51,072 bases of DNA from Xanthomonas boreopolis (GTDB lineage: Bacteria; Pseudomonadota; Gammaproteobacteria; Xanthomonadales; Xanthomonadaceae): positions 1 to 51,072 of the forward strand of contig BNBA01000030.1 of assembly GCA_014654535.1 (NCBI GenBank). Reading direction: 5' to 3'. This document shows, piece by piece, positions 48,126 to 51,072 of this stretch. The number at the start of each line of letters is the position of its first letter. Position 1 is the stretch's first letter. The notes under the pieces are model-generated. The model saw only the letters and a program-made list of their open reading frames with translations, was not told where the DNA came from and did no database searches. A program made the position numbers and the translations under genes.

Positions 48126-49172
48126 ATGAACGGACTGTTGTGCTACTGCCGGCAGGGCTTCGAGCCCGAACTGGCCGCGGAGCTGACCGCGCGCGCCGCC
48201 GAGGCGGGATTCGCCGGCTACGCGCGCGCGCAGCGCAACGACGGCTACGTGGTGTTCGCCTGCGAGGACAGCGAAGGGCTGGCCGCGCGCCTGCCCTGGC
48301 GCGAGCTGATCTTCGCCCGGCAGAAGCTGCACCTGCTGGCCGAGCTGCGCGGCGTGGACCCGAAGGACCGCATCGCGCCGATCGTGGCCGCGCTGCAGGG
48401 CGCCCCACGCTTCGGCGACCTGTGGGTGGAACACCCGGACTCGGATGCCGGCAAGCCGCTGGCGGGCCTGGCGCGCAGCTTCGGCAACGCGCTGCGGCCG
48501 GCGCTGCGCAAGGCCGGGCTGCTCGCCGACCAGCCCCAGGCGCGGCTGCCGCGCCTGCACGTGTGCTTCGTGCAGGGCGACCACCTGTTCCTCGCCGCCG
48601 CCGATCCGCGCGACAGCGCGCCGTGGCCGCTCGGCATCCCGCGCCTGAAGCTGCTGCCGGACGCGCCCTCGCGCTCGGCGCTGAAGCTGGAGGAGGCGCT
48701 GATCGCCCTGCTCTCGCCCGAGGAACGCCAGGCGCGGATGAAGCCGGGCATGCGCGCGGCCGACCTCGGCGCCGCGCCCGGCGGCTGGACCTGGGTGCTG
48801 GCCCGCGAGCACCTGCACGTCACCAGCGTCGACAACGGCCCGCTGCGCCAGCACGTGCTCGATACCGGCCTGGTCGAGCACCTGCGCGCCGACGGCTTCC
48901 ACTGGAAACCGGAACGCCCGCTGGACTGGATGGTCTGCGACATGGTCGAACAGCCCCGACGGGTGGCCGAGCGGATGGCCACCTGGTTCAGCGAGGGCTG
49001 GTGCCGGCATGCGATCTTCAACCTCAAGCTGCCGATGAAGAAGCGCTGGGACGAGACCATGCTGTGCCTGGAACTGTTCCGCCGGCAGGCCGGAAGGCCG
49101 TTGCAGGTGCGCGCCAAGCAGCTCTACCACGACCGCGAGGAGATCACGGTCGCCGCCTTGGCCTCCCCCTGA
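48126..49172 (+). CDS. rlmM: 23S rRNA (cytidine-2498-2'-O)-methyltransferase
   Basis: Methylates the ribose of C2498 in 23S rRNA. The ATG at 48126 follows GAGGAGG and gives 348 residues. An N-terminal THUMP-like region precedes the Rossmann domain, which begins RAADLGAAPGGWTWVLA; the K-D-K-E catalytic set is suggested by KLLPDAPSRSALKLEEA, WMVCDMVEQP and IFNLKLPMKKRWDE. An ATG one codon-run earlier (48121) is out of frame. Confidence 0.94.
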   Translation: MNGLLCYCRQGFEPELAAELTARAAEAGFAGYARAQRNDGYVVFACEDSEGLAARLPWRELIFARQKLHLLAELRGVDPKDRIAPIVAALQGAPRFGDLWVEHPDSDAGKPLAGLARSFGNALRPALRKAGLLADQPQARLPRLHVCFVQGDHLFLAAADPRDSAPWPLGIPRLKLLPDAPSRSALKLEEALIALLSPEERQARMKPGMRAADLGAAPGGWTWVLAREHLHVTSVDNGPLRQHVLDTGLVEHLRADGFHWKPERPLDWMVCDMVEQPRRVAERMATWFSEGWCRHAIFNLKLPMKKRWDETMLCLELFRRQAGRPLQVRAKQLYHDREEITVAALASP

Positions 49173-49185
49173 CCGGAACCCCGCC

Positions 49186-50136
49186 ATGATCCGCTCCGCC
49201 CCGTCCCCGCTCCGCACCGCGCTGGCGGTCGTGCTGCTGGCCGCCAGCACCGTCGCACCCGCTGCCAACAACCGCCAGGCGCGCCTGCCGACCGTCTACG
49301 TGGCCAGCGACTACGTGCCCGACGGCGTGTTCGGCAAGGGCGTGGAAGGCCCGGCGGTGGGCCCGGACGGCCGCCTGTACGCGGTCGCGTTCGGCGGCGA
49401 TGGCACCATCGGCCGGGTGACGGCACGGCCCGACGGCACCGGCCAGGCCGAGCTGTTCGTGCGCCTGCCGGAGGGCAGCACCGGCAACGGCCTGCGCTTC
49501 GGCGAACACGGCGTGCTGTACGTGGCCGACTACACCGGCCACCGCGTGCTGGCCGTGGACCCGGACACCCGCCAGGTCTCGACCTTCGCCGCCGATGCGC
49601 GCATGCACCAACCCAACGACCTGGCGCGAGCGCCGGACGGCACTCTGTACGCCAGCGACCCGGACTGGTCCACCGGCACCGGCCAGATCTGGCGGATCGA
49701 CCGCGAGGGCCATGCCGAGCTGCTCGAGACCGGGATGGGCACCACCAACGGCATCGAGGTCTCGCCGCGCGGCGACCGCCTGTACGTGAACGAGAGCATG
49801 CAGCGCAAGGTCTGGGTCTACGACCTCGACCGCGGCGGCAAGCCCTCCAACAAGCGCCTGCTGATCGAGTTCCCGGACGCCGGCCTGGACGGCATGCGCT
49901 GCGATCGCGACGGCAACCTCTACATCGCCCGCTACGACGCCGGCGCGGTGGTGGTGGTCTCGCCGCAGGGCAAGCTGCTGCGCACCGTCAAGCTCAAGGG
50001 CAGCAAGCCGACCAACCTGGCCTTCGGCGGCAAGGACGGCCGGCAGGTCTACGTCACCCTGCAGGACCGCGGCGCGATCGAGACCTTCCTGAGCGAGGTG
50101 CCCGGCCGCGAAACCGGCCGCAAGGGCGCGTTCTGA
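49186..50136 (+). CDS. Exported SMP-30/gluconolactonase-like beta-propeller protein
   Basis: A 316-residue protein with a signal peptide (LAVVLLAASTVAPA) and repeated propeller strands: GPAVGPDGRLYAVAFGG, NGLRFGEHGVLYVADYTGHRVLAVD, PNDLARAPDGTLYASDP, NGIEVSPRGDRLYVNESMQRKVWVYD and DGMRCDRDGNLYIARYDAG. These resemble the metal-binding blades of SMP-30 lactonases. The substrate is unknown. It is 13 bases downstream of rlmM and probably co-transcribed. Confidence 0.87.
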   Translation: MIRSAPSPLRTALAVVLLAASTVAPAANNRQARLPTVYVASDYVPDGVFGKGVEGPAVGPDGRLYAVAFGGDGTIGRVTARPDGTGQAELFVRLPEGSTGNGLRFGEHGVLYVADYTGHRVLAVDPDTRQVSTFAADARMHQPNDLARAPDGTLYASDPDWSTGTGQIWRIDREGHAELLETGMGTTNGIEVSPRGDRLYVNESMQRKVWVYDLDRGGKPSNKRLLIEFPDAGLDGMRCDRDGNLYIARYDAGAVVVVSPQGKLLRTVKLKGSKPTNLAFGGKDGRQVYVTLQDRGAIETFLSEVPGRETGRKGAF

Positions 50137-50230
50137 GGCGATCCGCCCGCGATGCGGCGCCCGTCTCAGGGCGCGCAACCGCGGCATGGCATCCTGCGCC
50201 TGTTCCGCGGAGGAATGAGGAGGGGCGGTC

Positions 50231-50953
50231 ATGCAACCCATCGAGCTCAAGGACCCGGCCGGGTTCGCCAACGAATTCCTGCGGCTGACCCTGCTGCAGG
50301 GTTTCCAGTCGCTGACCAAGCGCGACCTGGAGCTGCTGATCTTCGTGCTGCTCGAGCGCGACGGCGCGATCTCGCGCAGCGACTCCAACGCCGCCGTGGC
50401 GATGCAATTGCGCGTCACCCCGGCCAAGGTCAAGGCGCTGCGCCGCGACGGCTACGCGCGCTGGCGCGCGCTGGTGCCGGAGGAGAACGATGCGGCGCTG
50501 CGCCGGATCGTCGCCAGCGTGCTGACCGAGGACAACCTGCGCTCGGGCGCCAAGCACGTCAGCGAGCGCAGCCGCAAGGAAGGCTTCCTGGCGGTGCGGA
50601 TCGAGCACCCGGACGACGCGCAGCGCTTCGAGCAGGCGATCCTCGAGGTCGGCGCGCTGCCGGTGTACGAGCGCAACCGCGAGGTCGTCGCGGTGCGTTT
50701 CGACACGTTGCTGAAGATCGCCGAGCGCTGGGGCTACCTGCAGCCCGACCCGGAGGCGACGGTGCGCGAACTGAAGAAACTCGCCCCCGCCGCCGAGGAG
50801 GTCGCCGACCTGCTGAAGAAGGACATCAAGCAACTGCGCTGGGACGACGTGCGGCGCGCGCTCAACAGCCTCGGCGCCAAGGCCGTCGCCAGCACCGCCG
50901 AAGGCGGCCTGAAGGGACTGCTGAAGATCGTGTTCCCGTTCATCCCGGGCTAG
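50231..50953 (+). CDS. Unknown protein ending at an IS481 insertion
   Basis: I do not recognise this 240-residue protein. GGAGG precedes the ATG. The N-terminal third is helical and looks like a winged or helix-turn-helix domain: KRDLELLIFVLLERDGAIS then AVAMQLRVTPAKVKALRRDGYARW. The middle (EGFLAVRIEHPDDAQRFEQAI, VVAVRFDTLLKIAERWG) looks alpha/beta. The tail is a hydrophobic helix, LKGLLKIVFPFIPG. Its TAG stop lies within the CTAG hit by an IS481-type element, so the 3' end is intact but downstream context is lost. Confidence 0.72.
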   Translation: MQPIELKDPAGFANEFLRLTLLQGFQSLTKRDLELLIFVLLERDGAISRSDSNAAVAMQLRVTPAKVKALRRDGYARWRALVPEENDAALRRIVASVLTEDNLRSGAKHVSERSRKEGFLAVRIEHPDDAQRFEQAILEVGALPVYERNREVVAVRFDTLLKIAERWGYLQPDPEATVRELKKLAPAAEEVADLLKKDIKQLRWDDVRRALNSLGAKAVASTAEGGLKGLLKIVFPFIPG

Positions 50954-51072
50954 CTGTGTAAACCCAGCACGTTGTTCAGTGGGATACGGGAGATGGGCGG
51001 TTTGTAGCCAAGGCTGGCATGAGGCCGATGCCAGTTGTAGTGGTGCAGCCAGTTCTTGAAGGCACTGGCGCG
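50950..51072 (-). CDS. IS481-family transposase, C-terminal 40 residues (runs off window)
   Basis: The reverse strand reads FKNWLHHYNWHRPHASLGYKP then PISRIPLNNVLGLHS and stops at TAG. The YNWHRPHASLGYKPP motif is typical of the DDE integrase end of IS481-family transposases. Only the last 40 codons are inside the window. The stop codon (50952-50950) overlaps that of the unknown gene on the other strand. Confidence 0.9.
   Translation of the reverse strand, partial: RASAFKNWLHHYNWHRPHASLGYKPPISRIPLNNVLGLHS
50955..51072. mobile_element. Terminus of an IS481-family insertion sequence
   Basis: The element appears to begin TGTGTAAACCC at 50955, directly after GCTAGC (50949-50954). Known IS481 elements start with TGT and insert at NCTAGN with a six-base duplication, which this junction fits. 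The other end is beyond the window. Confidence 0.75.

Overview
The window is high-GC (roughly 70% by eye) chromosomal DNA of a gammaproteobacterium in the Xanthomonadaceae, most like Lysobacter, Luteimonas, Pseudoxanthomonas or Xanthomonas. Pointers are the ahpC-ahpF-oxyR order, a 313-residue Xanthomonas-type proline iminopeptidase with its serine at position 110, a short TPR plus GT41 O-GlcNAc-transferase homologue, and dense intergenic palindromes. The genus cannot be fixed from sequence reading alone. Most of the window is core housekeeping; the accessory signals are repeats, one IS end and a few unassigned proteins.

Layout. 1-868: start of tuf behind tRNA-Tyr, tRNA-Gly and tRNA-Thr, with a strong promoter. 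869-10243: translation, isoprenoid and envelope cluster on the minus strand (TPR protein, lolB, ispE, tRNA-Gln, prs, rplY, pth, ychF), divergent from hemA-prfA; this matches the order in Pseudomonas. 10338-18165: GT41 protein, moaB, ppk2, an unknown protein, a TlpA-like lipoprotein, a YihY membrane protein, wrbA-DUF2069 and a half-length asparaginase-like protein. 18292-23329: secreted subtilisin-type protease, ilvE, sufT and two poorly known proteins.

23382-28581: proton-translocating transhydrogenase. pntAB-pntB is separated from pntAA by an opposite-strand sigma/anti-sigma/DUF3106 module and about 0.8 kb of nested inverted repeats. 28689-36271: DUF1631 protein; a coupled four-gene run (nitroreductase, 5'-3' exonuclease, Nudix, N-formylglutamate amidohydrolase); pip; prmC. 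36364-41504: peroxide regulon (OxyR box, ahpC, ahpF, oxyR), then rnk and tal. 41789-50953: msrA, DUF2007, glnS, an AraC regulator, an EamA transporter, a cysteine-rich lipoprotein with a deaminase, rlmM, an SMP-30-like protein and an unknown protein. 50950-51072: the end of an IS481-family element inserted in a CTAG target.

Tight packing is common: ATGA start/stop overlaps join TPR/lolB/ispE, yihY/tlpA, wrbA/DUF2069, exonuclease/nudix and lipoprotein/deaminase. Intergenic spaces carry at least three recurring palindrome families plus a heptamer repeat. I found no CRISPR array, prophage or clear defence system. The items most worth following are the split pnt locus, the IS481 junction, the palindrome families, the half asparaginase and the OxyR-abutted ahpC promoter.
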